This document shows positions 16,381 to 25,432 of a stretch of 64,000 nucleotides of DNA, piece after piece (position 1 is the first letter of the stretch; each line of letters opens with the position of its first letter). Position numbers and translations under genes: made by a program. This stretch comes from Streptomyces sp. NBC_01689. Lineage in GTDB: Bacteria > Actinomycetota > Actinomycetes > Streptomycetales > Streptomycetaceae. The notes under the pieces were generated by a model that was not told the DNA's origin, searched no databases, and saw nothing but the letters and a program-made list of their open reading frames with translations. The stretch lies in the NCBI RefSeq assembly GCF_036250675.1, contig NZ_CP109592.1, forward strand, positions 8,432,001-8,496,000. Direction: 5' to 3'.

Positions 16381-18162
16381 TCACGCCTGTGCCTCCGTAC
16401 GGCCGGCCGCGAGGGTGGCCAGGCGTTCGGCCCTGCGGCCCCGCTGCACCACCGGGTCGGGCACCGGCACGGCGGCCAGCAGACGACGGGTGTAATCGGT
16501 CTCCGGGTGCAACAGGGTCGTCCCGGTGGAGCCCTGCTCCTCGATCCGGCCGGCGCGCATCACGACGACGCGCTGGGCGAAGTGCTGCACGACGGCGAGG
16601 TCGTGGGAGACGAACAGGCAGGCGAAGCCCAGATCACCCTGGAGTTCGGTGATCACTTCCAGGACCGCTTCCTGCACGCTCACGTCGAGCGCGCTGGTGG
16701 GTTCGTCCGCGACCAGCAGCCGGGGTTCCAGCACCAGGGCGCGGGCCAGGCTGACCCGCTGGCGCTGGCCCCCGGAGAGTTCGCGGGGTGTGCGCCGGGC
16801 GACCTCGCGGGGCAGCCGGACCCGGTCGAGGACGTCGGCGATCCTGGCCTGCCGGTCCTTCGCGGACAGCTCGCGACGGTGGATCCGGAGGGGTTCGGCG
16901 ACGCACTCGCCGATGGTCATCCGGGCGTCGAGGGAGGCCACCGGGTCCTGGAGCACCACACCGATGCCGGCCCGCAGCGCGCGGCGGGCCCGGGCACGGG
17001 TGCGGCCGAGGTCGGCGCCGAACAGGGAGACGGTCCCGGACGTGGGCGGGATCAGACCGAGCGCGACGCGGGCGGCGGTCGACTTGCCCGAGCCGGACTC
17101 GCCGACCAGACCCAGGGTCTCGGCCGCTCCTACCTGGAACGACACTTCGTCGAGGGCGTGCACGGCCGTCTTCCCGCGGCCGAACACCACGCTGATGTCG
17201 CGCAGTTCGACCACCGGGCGGTCCTCGGCGGCGCCGGACCGGGCGGGCGGGACCGACGGTTCGGCCGTCGGACGGGGCGCGGACGCCGACGCAGTCGTGA
17301 CGGGCGCGCCGGCCGCCTTCTCCGGGGTCTCGGCGACGGAGAGCCGGGGCACGGCGGCCAGCAGACGCCGGGTGTAGTCGTGGGTGGGACGCAGCAGGAC
17401 GTCCTCCACCGACCCGGTCTCCACGATCTCCCCGTGGTACATGACGGCGACCCGGTCCGCGAAGTCGGCGACGACGCCCATGTTGTGGGTGACGAGCAGG
17501 ACGCCGGTGCCGGTCTCGACGGCGAGCCGGCGCAGCAGGTCGAGGATCTCGGCCTGCACGGTCACGTCGAGGGCGGTGGTCGGCTCGTCGGCGATGAGCA
17601 GCCTGGGCTCGTTGGCGATGGCCATGGCGATGACGACCCGCTGGCGCTGTCCGCCGGAGAGCTGGAACGGGTAGGCGCGGGCCCGCTTCTCCGGTTCGGG
17701 GATGCCGACCCGGCGCAGCAGGTCGACGGCCTCGGCGGCGGCGTCCTTGGAGGTCACCTCGCGGTGGTTGCGGATCACCTCGGCGATCTGTCTGCCGATG
17801 CGGGTGAGCGGGTCGAGCGCGGTGGCCGGCTCCTGGAACACCATGGAGGCGGTCTTTCCGCGGAGCGCCGCGAGGCCGTTCTCCGAGGTGCCCACGATCT
17901 CGGTGCCGCCGATCACGGCGCTGCCGGTGGTACGGGCGTTGCCGGTGAGCAGACCCATCGCGGCGAGAGCGATCGTCGACTTGCCGGAGCCGGACTCGCC
18001 GACGAGGGCCAGCGTCTCACCCGGCCGGACCTGGAGGGACACGCCCTTGACCGCGGGTACCTCACCGGTCTCGGTGGTGAAGACCACGCCGAGGCCGTCG
18101 AGTTCGAGGATCGGGCCGGGTGCTGCGGTGCGGGCGGGGGAGCCCTTGGTGGTGGCGGTCAT
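16381..18162 (-). CDS. Fused dual ATPase of a peptide/nickel-type ABC importer
   Basis: This single 593-residue chain carries two complete ATPase domains, normally encoded as separate DppD and DppF proteins. The first (about 20-270) has Walker A GESGSGKS, signature LSGGQRQRV and Walker B RLLIADEPTTALD. The second (about 315-560) has GESGSGKST, LSGGQRQRVSLARAL and LLVADEPTSALD. A Thr/Pro/Ala-rich linker of about 40 residues joins them. The tail RRLLAAVPVPDP and its twin RRLLAAVPRL are the oligopeptide-ATPase C-terminal signatures. The ATG at 18162 overlaps the permease stop (ATGA). Fused forms are common in actinomycetes. It drives import through the two permeases just upstream. Confidence 0.95.
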   Translation of the reverse strand: MTATTKGSPARTAAPGPILELDGLGVVFTTETGEVPAVKGVSLQVRPGETLALVGESGSGKSTIALAAMGLLTGNARTTGSAVIGGTEIVGTSENGLAALRGKTASMVFQEPATALDPLTRIGRQIAEVIRNHREVTSKDAAAEAVDLLRRVGIPEPEKRARAYPFQLSGGQRQRVVIAMAIANEPRLLIADEPTTALDVTVQAEILDLLRRLAVETGTGVLLVTHNMGVVADFADRVAVMYHGEIVETGSVEDVLLRPTHDYTRRLLAAVPRLSVAETPEKAAGAPVTTASASAPRPTAEPSVPPARSGAAEDRPVVELRDISVVFGRGKTAVHALDEVSFQVGAAETLGLVGESGSGKSTAARVALGLIPPTSGTVSLFGADLGRTRARARRALRAGIGVVLQDPVASLDARMTIGECVAEPLRIHRRELSAKDRQARIADVLDRVRLPREVARRTPRELSGGQRQRVSLARALVLEPRLLVADEPTSALDVSVQEAVLEVITELQGDLGFACLFVSHDLAVVQHFAQRVVVMRAGRIEEQGSTGTTLLHPETDYTRRLLAAVPVPDPVVQRGRRAERLATLAAGRTEAQA

Positions 18163-19058
18163 CCGCGTCCCCTCACATCGAATGCGTCGCGGAGCCCGTC
18201 CCCGATCGCGTTGAACGCCCACACCACCAGGATGATGGCCAGGCCGGGCGGCAGGATGAGCCACCAGTAGCCGGAGTAGGCGGCGGTGAGACCGGCGGAG
18301 AGCATGCCGCCCCAGTCGGTCTGCGGCGGCCGGACACCCATGCCCAGGTAGGAGACGTACGCGACCAGCAGGATGGCGTCGGCGACCTGGAAGGTCGCGG
18401 CGACGATGACGGTCGAGACCGAGTTCGGCAGGATGTGCCGCAGGATCGCCCGGGCGTGCGTGCCGCCGATGGCGCGCAGGGTCAGGACGTAGTCCCGGTT
18501 CTTCAGGGTGAGTGTCTCGGCGCGGACCAGCCGGGACGGCACCAGCCAGGACACCAGGCCCAGGATGAGGACGAGTCCGGCGAGGCCCGGTGTGGTGATG
18601 GCGGAGACCACCAGCAGGATGAACAGCGCGGGGATCGCGATGCCGGCGTCCACGATCCGCATCATCACGGCGTCGATCCAGCCGCCCGCGTAACCGGCGG
18701 CGGCGCCCCACAGGGTGCCGATGCAGGTGGCGAGGACGCCCGCGGCGAGGCCGACGATCAGCGAGACCTTGCCGCCGTACATGAGCCGGCCCAGCTCGTC
18801 GTGGCCGACGGCGTCGGTGCCGAGCCAGTGGGCGCCGCTGGGAGCGAGGTTGACCTGCTGGAGCAGGGTGTGGGTCTGGTCGGTGGAGTACACCAGCGGG
18901 CCGGCGAAGCAGAACAGGAAGAAGAACACGACGACGGCCAGTCCGACGACGGCCAGCCGGTTGCGCAGGAAGCGGCGGACGGCGAGGCGGGTGCTGGTGG
19001 CCTCGTGCGGAGCGGCGGCCTTCGCCGGGGCCGGGTCCGGCTGGATGACGGCGCTCAT
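18159..19058 (-). CDS. ABC importer permease, DppC-like
   Basis: This 299-residue inner-membrane permease has an N-terminal cytoplasmic stretch, a first helix (AVVGLAVVVFFFLFCFAGPL), the external loop GAHWLGTDAVGHDELGRLMY typical of DppC/OppC, then five more helices. The ATPase-contacting EAA loop is seen at RAIGGTHARAILRHILPN. Its start overlaps the preceding permease stop (ATGA), and its own stop overlaps the ATPase start. That tight packing supports one transcript and a 1:1 complex. Confidence 0.94.
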   Translation of the reverse strand: MSAVIQPDPAPAKAAAPHEATSTRLAVRRFLRNRLAVVGLAVVVFFFLFCFAGPLVYSTDQTHTLLQQVNLAPSGAHWLGTDAVGHDELGRLMYGGKVSLIVGLAAGVLATCIGTLWGAAAGYAGGWIDAVMMRIVDAGIAIPALFILLVVSAITTPGLAGLVLILGLVSWLVPSRLVRAETLTLKNRDYVLTLRAIGGTHARAILRHILPNSVSTVIVAATFQVADAILLVAYVSYLGMGVRPPQTDWGGMLSAGLTAAYSGYWWLILPPGLAIILVVWAFNAIGDGLRDAFDVRGRG

Positions 19059-20014
19059 GCCCGGCCTGCCTTCACTCGGGGGTCGATGATCCGCTGGACG
19101 ATGTCGGCGAGCAGGGTGCCGGTGACGGTGGCGACGGCGATCACCAGGACGCAGCCCAGGAGGACCGGGTAGTCGGAGGACTGTGCCGCCGTCCAGAACA
19201 GCAGCCCCATTCCGGGGTAGTTGAAGAGCTGCTCGACGACGAGGGCGCCGCCGAAGAGCACCGGGATGTAGTAGCCGAGCATGGCCACCACGGGCGTCAG
19301 CGAGTTCCGGAAGACGTGCCGTCCCAGGATGGCGCGGGAGCGGGAGCCGCCGGCCCTGGCCGTGCGGACGTAGTCCTCGGAGAGGTTCTCCAGGGTGGCC
19401 GCCCGCATGTACCGGCTGAACACCGCGACCATGGAGGCCGCACCCGCGACGACCGGCAGCACCAGTGCCTGCGGGTCGGAGAACACCTGGCCCAGGGTGT
19501 CGCCCTGCGGAGCCTGCGAGGGGAACCAGGCCAACTGCTGGCTGAAGACCAGCACCAGGACGAGCCCGAGGAAGTACACGGGCGTGGAGTAGGCGATGAA
19601 GCTCAGCGTGGTGATGATGTAGTCCGTGGCCTTGTTGCGCCGCACGGCCTGCCACATGCCCAGCGGGATCGCGAGGACGAGACCCACGAGAGCCGACAGC
19701 AGGGTGAGGACCAGCGTCTTCGGCAGCCGTTCGCCGATGAGCTGGGAGACCGGCTCGTTGAGGGTGTACGAGGTCCCGAGGTCACCGCGCAGCAACTGGC
19801 CGAGGTAGTGGAAGTACTGCACGGGCAGGGACTTGTCGAGGCCCTGTTCGTGGTTGAAGCGGGCGATCTGCTGGGCGGTCGCCTGCGGCCCGAGGATCCC
19901 GCGCGCGGGGCCACCGGGAAGGGCGTGCAGCAGGCCGAAGACGACGATCGTCACGATGACGATCACCACGACGGCCTGGAGGACGCGTCTGATCAGGTAC
20001 GAGGAAGTGCTCAT
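19055..20014 (-). CDS. ABC importer permease, DppB-like
   Basis: This 319-residue permease has the DppB layout: MSTSSYLIRRVLQAVVVIVI at the N-terminus, a periplasmic segment containing the usual pattern LDKSLPVQYFHYLGQLLRGD, and five further helices. The EAA loop reads ARAGGSRSRAILGRHVFRNS. It is the first membrane component after the binding protein, separated from it by 168 bp. It forms the heterodimeric channel with the DppC-like protein. Confidence 0.94.
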   Translation of the reverse strand: MSTSSYLIRRVLQAVVVIVIVTIVVFGLLHALPGGPARGILGPQATAQQIARFNHEQGLDKSLPVQYFHYLGQLLRGDLGTSYTLNEPVSQLIGERLPKTLVLTLLSALVGLVLAIPLGMWQAVRRNKATDYIITTLSFIAYSTPVYFLGLVLVLVFSQQLAWFPSQAPQGDTLGQVFSDPQALVLPVVAGAASMVAVFSRYMRAATLENLSEDYVRTARAGGSRSRAILGRHVFRNSLTPVVAMLGYYIPVLFGGALVVEQLFNYPGMGLLFWTAAQSSDYPVLLGCVLVIAVATVTGTLLADIVQRIIDPRVKAGRA

Positions 20015-20182
20015 GTGGTTTCCGGTCGCTTCGTCTCTGTGGCGCGTACGGGCGTCACCTGGACAGGGGCGTCACCGCGACATGGGCGTCGGGGTGACGC
20101 GGGAGCGCGAGGGGTGGGCGCGGGCCTCGGACGGCCGGCCGGGTGGCCGGGAGTCGTCGGCCCGCGCGGTCACCGACCGGGC

Positions 20183-21997
20183 TTACTTGGTCCACTTCCA
20201 CATGGCGGGGTGGAAGTTGGCGAGCGAGTCCTGGGCGAAGCCGCCGAGGCCGTTCTTCACCACGGAGATCTGGTAGTCGGGCTCCGGCAGCCAGATCACG
20301 GGGAGGTCCTTGGCGAGGGCGGCGCTGTACTTCTGCACCGACTCGTTCGAGGAGGAGGTGGTGGTCTCGGTGATCAGCTTGTCGACGTCGGCGTTGGAGT
20401 AGCTGCCGAAGTTGGAGCCGCCACCGGAGGCGAAGAGCGAGTCACCGCTCGGGTAGGCGGGGAAGTACCAGCTGCCCGCGGTGCCGAAGAAGGACAGCTG
20501 CCACGAGCAGCCCGAGTCGCCGGACTTGCACTGACCGGCCTGCGACAGCACGGAGTTGACCGGTGCGGTCTTGATGCCGAACTTGATGCCGGTCTTCGCG
20601 AACGACGACTGCAGCGCGCTCATCATGTTGTCGGTCACGGTCGAGCCGGACTGGGACAGCACCTGCATCTCGAACTTGGTGCCCTTGTCGACGCCCGCTC
20701 CGCACTGGTTGTCACCGGTGCCGGGGGCGTTGCACACCATGGTGCCGCCCTTCTCCGTCCAACCGTGGTCGGTGAGCAGCTTCTTGGCCCCCGCGGTGTC
20801 GAAGGGGTACGGGTTGTTCTTCTGGTCGGCCGAGACGAAGGACGACTCCTGGCCCTGCGGGATCGGCCCGTAGGTGGACACGGCGCTGCCGTTGAAGACC
20901 ACCTTGGAGAGAGTGGCCTGGTCCACCGACTTCTGGATCGCCTGACGGGCGTACAGCTGCTTGAACACCGGGCCCATGGCCGGGTTGTTGAAGTTGTACG
21001 GCATGTAGGTGATCGCCCAGCCGCTCCACGGCTTCACCGAGTAGCCCTTGGCCTTGAAGGCCGACTCCTGGCCCAGGTCGGTGGCGTTGATGTAGCCGTA
21101 GTCGACGGTCCCGGCGCGGAGGGCGTTCTCCTCGGCGTCGGTGGTGGTGAACGGCAGCAGGTTGACGTTCTTGATGTTGGCCTTGCCGCCGCCGTCGTAC
21201 TTCGCGTTGGCGGTCAGTTGGACCTTGCCCGCGGTGGAGAACGACTTGATGGTGTACGGGCCGCTGACCGTCTTCCACAGCGGGTCGGTCGCGTAGCCGG
21301 AGATCTTCTTGGCGGCGTTGTTGAGGTACGTCCAGACCTGCTTGGCGCCGGCGGCGGTGCGGTCCAGGTCGGAGACGGCGCCCGAGTCGCTCGTCTTGTC
21401 CCAGACGTGCTGCGGGATCGGCCGGATCATGCTCAACTCGTTGGCGAGCATCCATTCCTGGTTGTACGCCTTGTCGAAGGTGATCGTGAAGTGCGTGTCG
21501 TCGACCGTCTTGAGGGAGGTCCAGTTGTCGGGCGCCTTGCCCGGGCTGTAGCTGGCCCAGTCGGCCTTGTTCGCCTTGACGAGGTTGAACCAGAACTCCA
21601 CGTCGCGCGAGGTGATCGGCTTGCCGTCGCTCCAGTGGCGCGCGCCGAGGGTGATCGTCACGCTCTTGCTGTCCGGGGCGAACTTCGCGTCCGAGGCGAG
21701 GGAGTTGCCCTTGTTCCAGCCGACCTTGCCGGTGGAGCCGTCGTACGCGATCAGGGGTTCCCAGGCGGCCTGGGATATGGACGAGTTGTTGGTGTTCAGG
21801 TGCGCGGCGGTGCCGATCGGGAGGATCCAGTTCGGGGTGAAGTTCGCCGGGAGCGCGTAGTTGATCGTGTCCGACGCCGCCGAACCGGAGGACGAGGTAC
21901 CGCCGCCGGAACAGCCGGTGACCAGCGCGCCGGTGATGACGGCGGCACCCGCGACGAAGGCCCAGCGGCGGCTGGCGGCCGGGTGAGCAAGGAACAT
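20183..21997 (-). CDS. Extracellular solute-binding lipoprotein (family 5)
   Basis: This 604-residue lipoprotein captures the substrate for the importer at the outer face of the membrane. The signal sequence ends in the lipobox ALVTGC (Cys near residue 30). The mature protein begins with a Ser/Gly linker and has the family-5 pattern: AWEPLIAYDGSTGKVGWNKG, TLGARHWSDGKPITSRDVEF and GPYTIKSF. Several cysteines in the last third (MVCNAPGTGDNQCGAG and GQCKSGDSGCSW) suggest disulphides. The ATG at 21997 follows GAGGAGAGTC. The family binds peptides, nickel or oligosaccharides; the neighbouring ROK kinase suggests a sugar-containing ligand (inference). It is the promoter-proximal gene of the leftward operon. 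Confidence 0.93.
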   Translation of the reverse strand: MFLAHPAASRRWAFVAGAAVITGALVTGCSGGGTSSSGSAASDTINYALPANFTPNWILPIGTAAHLNTNNSSISQAAWEPLIAYDGSTGKVGWNKGNSLASDAKFAPDSKSVTITLGARHWSDGKPITSRDVEFWFNLVKANKADWASYSPGKAPDNWTSLKTVDDTHFTITFDKAYNQEWMLANELSMIRPIPQHVWDKTSDSGAVSDLDRTAAGAKQVWTYLNNAAKKISGYATDPLWKTVSGPYTIKSFSTAGKVQLTANAKYDGGGKANIKNVNLLPFTTTDAEENALRAGTVDYGYINATDLGQESAFKAKGYSVKPWSGWAITYMPYNFNNPAMGPVFKQLYARQAIQKSVDQATLSKVVFNGSAVSTYGPIPQGQESSFVSADQKNNPYPFDTAGAKKLLTDHGWTEKGGTMVCNAPGTGDNQCGAGVDKGTKFEMQVLSQSGSTVTDNMMSALQSSFAKTGIKFGIKTAPVNSVLSQAGQCKSGDSGCSWQLSFFGTAGSWYFPAYPSGDSLFASGGGSNFGSYSNADVDKLITETTTSSSNESVQKYSAALAKDLPVIWLPEPDYQISVVKNGLGGFAQDSLANFHPAMWKWTK

Positions 21998-22317
21998 GAC
22001 TCTCCTCAGGGTGAAAGGACCCGCACACGTCATGGGAGGACCCAGAACCGGCGCCGCGGGATCGGCGCTGTGTATGGCGACAGTCAACGACGGACCCGCC
22101 GAACAAACAAACAAGAATTAATAACAAATAAGTTACTGCGATCTCGACGAAAGTCCGAGTGGCCCGCTTCCTGCGACCACATCGGGCTGTTTGTACCGAT
22201 TTGGCGAGATTCAACTTGGCGTCGGCACTTCGCGCTTTCTTCGCGAAGCCGTTCCCCGTCGGCTACATCCGGCGTACTGTCTCCGGCACACCCAACACCG
22301 TGGAAGTTACTTCGTAC
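21998..22317. promoter_or_regulatory. Divergent control region with repeated AAGTTACT boxes
   Basis: This 320-bp gap separates the importer operon from the ROK repressor. It contains an unusually AT-rich 40 bp at 22103-22140. The motif AAGTTACTGCG at 22130-22140 recurs as AAGTTACTTCG at 22304-22314, where it sits in an imperfect palindrome (GAAGTTACTTC) just before the repressor ATG. ROK repressors typically bind such inverted repeats on both sides of their divergons. The assignment is by position and pattern only. Confidence 0.5.
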
Positions 22318-23574
22318 ATGACTGAAATAAGTGCACGGGACCGCAAGAGCACCAGGGGCGTGTCCTCGAAGGGTTCCGCGCCGAAGAGCGCGACCCTCGC
22401 CACGCGGGTTCTCGAACTCGTCGCATCGGGGCAGGCGTCGTCCCGCGCCGAACTCGCGCAGCTCCTCGGCACGGCTCCCTCGACCATCTCCCTCACGGTG
22501 GCCGAACTGGTCGAGCGCGGGCTCATCGCCGAGGAGGGCACCCAGTCCTCGACCGGGGGCCGCCCGCGCAGGGTGCTCAGGGCCGGCAGCACCGACGAGT
22601 ACGCCGTTGCCGCCGACGTGGGCGGCCGCCATGCCCGGATCGGGGTGGTGCTCCCGGGCAACGGGGTCCGCGACGTGGCCAACGTCCCCTTCGAGATCGG
22701 CGACGGTCCCGAGGCCGCGCTGCCCAGGCTCGCCGAGCACCTGGAGTCCCTGGCCGAGCGGCGGGGACGCGCCCGGCTCCGAGGCGTCGGGCTGTCGCTG
22801 CCCGGCCCGGTGGACGTGACCGCCGGCGCCGTCGTGCTGCCCTCCCGGATGCCCGGCTGGAACCGTTTCCCGGTGGCCGCCTGGCTGGAGGAGCGATTCG
22901 GCGTCCCGGCCGTCGTGGACAACGACGCCAACTGCATGGCCGTCGGCGAGCAGAGTGTCAGGCCCGCCGAGCACCGGCGGACGATCACGGTGAAGATCGG
23001 CTCGGCGATCGGCGCCGGAGTCATCATCGACGGCAGCCTCTACCGGGGCGCCACCGGAGCCGCCGGCGACATCACCCACATCCGGATCGACGGCGGCGCC
23101 GACATCCCCTGCTCCTGCGGCAACACCGGGTGCCTGGAGACCGTCGCGTCGGGCGCCGCGCTCGTCCGCATCCTGCGCGAACGCGGTCTGGACGTCACCA
23201 GCACCGAGGACGTGGTCCAGCTCGCCACCGACGCCGACCCGGAGGCCACCCGTGCCGTCCGCAGGGCCGGCGACCACCTCGGCCAGGTGCTCGCCGCCAA
23301 CGTCAACTTCTTCAACCCGGACGCCGTCTACCTCGGCGGCATCCTCTCCACCCTCGAACCGTTCGTCGCCGCGGTACGCAGCCAGCTCTACGAGAGCTGC
23401 CACCCCCTGGTGACCGAACACCTCACCATCGAACGGGCCGCCCTCGGCGCCGACGCGGGACTGGCCGGAGTCGGGCTGTTCGCCCTGCAGCGCGCCCTGG
23501 CCCGCGCTCTGGGCGACGCCGGTGGCACCGGCACGGACCCCTTCCGTACCGGCACTCCTTCCAGGAGCGGCTGA
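22318..23574 (+). CDS. ROK-family transcriptional repressor
   Basis: This 418-residue protein has an N-terminal winged helix (about 25-85: SRAELAQLLGTAPSTISLTV) joined to a ROK sugar-kinase-like domain. The phosphate loop is degraded (VAADVGGRHARIGVV lacks the kinase Gly-Thr pair), as expected for a sensor. Sugar and zinc sites are present in AAGDITHIRI and CSCGNTGCLETVASG. Such proteins repress sugar-uptake genes until a sugar or sugar phosphate binds. It is divergent from the importer, so that operon and its own downstream genes are the likely targets. The ATG at 22318 follows GGAAG. Confidence 0.93.
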   Translation: MTEISARDRKSTRGVSSKGSAPKSATLATRVLELVASGQASSRAELAQLLGTAPSTISLTVAELVERGLIAEEGTQSSTGGRPRRVLRAGSTDEYAVAADVGGRHARIGVVLPGNGVRDVANVPFEIGDGPEAALPRLAEHLESLAERRGRARLRGVGLSLPGPVDVTAGAVVLPSRMPGWNRFPVAAWLEERFGVPAVVDNDANCMAVGEQSVRPAEHRRTITVKIGSAIGAGVIIDGSLYRGATGAAGDITHIRIDGGADIPCSCGNTGCLETVASGAALVRILRERGLDVTSTEDVVQLATDADPEATRAVRRAGDHLGQVLAANVNFFNPDAVYLGGILSTLEPFVAAVRSQLYESCHPLVTEHLTIERAALGADAGLAGVGLFALQRALARALGDAGGTGTDPFRTGTPSRSG

Positions 23575-23732
23575 CGTCGCTCACCACTGCCGCACCGGTC
23601 CCGGGCCGACTCCCGCCCCGGACCGCGTTCCACGCACCGAAGCCGTCCGGCAGCGGCCCGCCGCCGGAAACGAAGTCCTGACGGAAGCGAAGAAAGTCCG
23701 GAGCCCGGTACCCGCCCGCAGTGGGACCCGAA

Positions 23733-23820
23733 CCCCGGTCTCCGAGTCGCCGAGCACCGGTCTCCGAGTCGCGGAGTCCCGGTCTCCGAGTCGCCGAGCA
23801 CCGGCCTCCGAGTCCCGGGC
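23733..23820. repeat. 22-bp minisatellite, about four copies
   Basis: Units of 22 bp with the pattern CCGGTCTCCGAGTCGCCGAG plus two variable bases repeat about four times between the ROK repressor and the M81 peptidase gene. The rest of the 330-bp gap (23575-23908) holds nothing else I recognise. On the minus strand the repeat is open in all frames, but no product is likely. Confidence 0.85.
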
Positions 23821-23908
23821 CACGCCTCCCGGGCAGCAGCCCGAGAACCGCTGAACGGCTCTCCCGCACCGCCCGCACCATCCGCACCGCCACCCCGCAC
23901 GAGGAGCC

Positions 23909-25432
23909 ATGACGCACACCCGCCCCGCCGTCGCCCGCCCCGTCATCGCCGTAGCCGGCCTCGGCATCGAGTCCTCGACCTTCTCACCCGCCCGCACCGA
24001 GGCGCCCGCCTTCCACCCCTCTCGCGGCGCCGAGGTGTTCGACCGGTACCCCTTCCTCGCCCCCGGCGAGGAACTGCGTGAGGCCGCCGAATGGCACGGC
24101 GCCCTGGTCGGCAAGTCGCTGCCCGGCGGCACCGTCACCGCCGCCGCCTGGACCGCGCTCACCGACGAACTCGTGGAACGCCTCGCCGCGCTGCCCCGGC
24201 TGGACGGCCTCTGGTACGACATCCACGGCGCCATGACGGTGGAGGGCGTCGACGACGCCGAGGCCGTGCTGCTGGAACGCATCCGCGCCACCATCGGCCC
24301 GGACGTGATCGTCTCCACCTCGATGGACCTGCACGGCAACGTCTCCCGCGAACTCGCCCACGGCAGCGACCTGATCACCTGTTACCGGATGGCCCCGCAC
24401 GAGGACCACATGGAGACCAAGGAGCGCGCCGTGCGCAACCTGGTCGAGCTGCTGGTCTCCGGCGGCCCCCGCCCGGTCAAGGCGTGGGTGCCGGTCCCCG
24501 TGCTGCTGGCCGGCGAGCAGACCTCCACCCGGATCGAGCCCGCGAAGAGCGTGTACGCGGCCGTGGACGAGGTCGAGGCCGCGGACGGCGTGACGGACGC
24601 CGCCATCTGGGTCGGCTACGCCTGGGCGGACGAACCCCGCAACCGCGCCGTCGTGGTCGTCACCGGCGACGACACGGCGGCGGTCTCGGCCGGGGCCGAA
24701 CGCCTCGCCCGGGGCTTCTGGGACGCCCGCCACGACTTCGACTTCGTCGCCCCGACCGGCACCTACGACGAGCTGATCGACGAGGCGCTCGCCTCGGACC
24801 GGCGGCCGTACTTCATCAGCGACACCGGCGACAACCCCACCGCGGGCGGCGCCGGCGACGTCACCTGGGGCCTGACCCGGCTGCTGGAGCGACCGGAGTT
24901 CCAGAAGGAGGACGGGCCGACCGTCGTCTACGCCTCGGTGCCCGCCCCCGCCGCGATCGACACCGCCGTCGCCGCCGGGATCGGCGCCACCGTCACCGTC
25001 ACCGCCGGCGCGGAGGTCGACGACCGGCACGCGGGTCCCGTCACCCTCACCGGCGTGGTCCACGCGATCCGGCACGGCGACCGGGACGCCGAGACCGAGG
25101 TCGTCGTCCGCGTCGGCAGCGTGTACGCGATCCTCACCAGGCTGCGCAAGCCGTACCACCACGAGCACGACTTCACCGACCTCGGCCTCGCGCCACGCTC
25201 CGCCGACATCGTGATCGTCAAGATCGGCTACCTGGAGCCCGAACTGTTCGACATGTCGGTGGGCTGGAAGATGGCGCTCACCCCCGGTGGTGTCGACCAG
25301 GACCTGGTGCGCCTCGGCCACCGCCGGATCCGCCGCCCGATGTATCCCTTCGACCGTGACATGGCCGCCCCGGACCTGACGGCGCGCATCATCCCGGCGT
25401 CGGACCAGCCGCTCACCGGGATCGACGAGTGA
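23909..25432 (+). CDS. M81-family metallopeptidase (MlrC-like)
   Basis: This 507-residue cytoplasmic enzyme belongs to the M81/MlrC family (microcystinase C), whose characterised members cut linearised cyclic peptides. It opens with the family signature VAGLGIESSTFSPARTE. It carries DIHGAM and STSMDLHGN, where His and Asp bind metal, and PHEDHMETKERA with a further histidine pair. The C-terminal DUF1485-type part contains SDTGDNPTAGGAGD and VGWKMALTPGGVD. Length is normal. The stop overlaps the cutC GTG (GTGA), indicating coupling. Next to a peptide-type importer and ROK proteins, a role in breaking an imported amide-linked conjugate is plausible (inference). Confidence 0.92.
   Translation: MTHTRPAVARPVIAVAGLGIESSTFSPARTEAPAFHPSRGAEVFDRYPFLAPGEELREAAEWHGALVGKSLPGGTVTAAAWTALTDELVERLAALPRLDGLWYDIHGAMTVEGVDDAEAVLLERIRATIGPDVIVSTSMDLHGNVSRELAHGSDLITCYRMAPHEDHMETKERAVRNLVELLVSGGPRPVKAWVPVPVLLAGEQTSTRIEPAKSVYAAVDEVEAADGVTDAAIWVGYAWADEPRNRAVVVVTGDDTAAVSAGAERLARGFWDARHDFDFVAPTGTYDELIDEALASDRRPYFISDTGDNPTAGGAGDVTWGLTRLLERPEFQKEDGPTVVYASVPAPAAIDTAVAAGIGATVTVTAGAEVDDRHAGPVTLTGVVHAIRHGDRDAETEVVVRVGSVYAILTRLRKPYHHEHDFTDLGLAPRSADIVIVKIGYLEPELFDMSVGWKMALTPGGVDQDLVRLGHRRIRRPMYPFDRDMAAPDLTARIIPASDQPLTGIDE

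Noticed and set aside
19316..22321. Open plus-strand frame of about 1000 codons opposite the importer genes
   Set aside because: It mirrors the codon structure of the permease and binding-protein genes and has no family signature.
23581..24378. Minus-strand frame through the 22-bp minisatellite
   Set aside because: Repetitive Arg/Gly/Ser product caused by the repeat; no start signal or family match.
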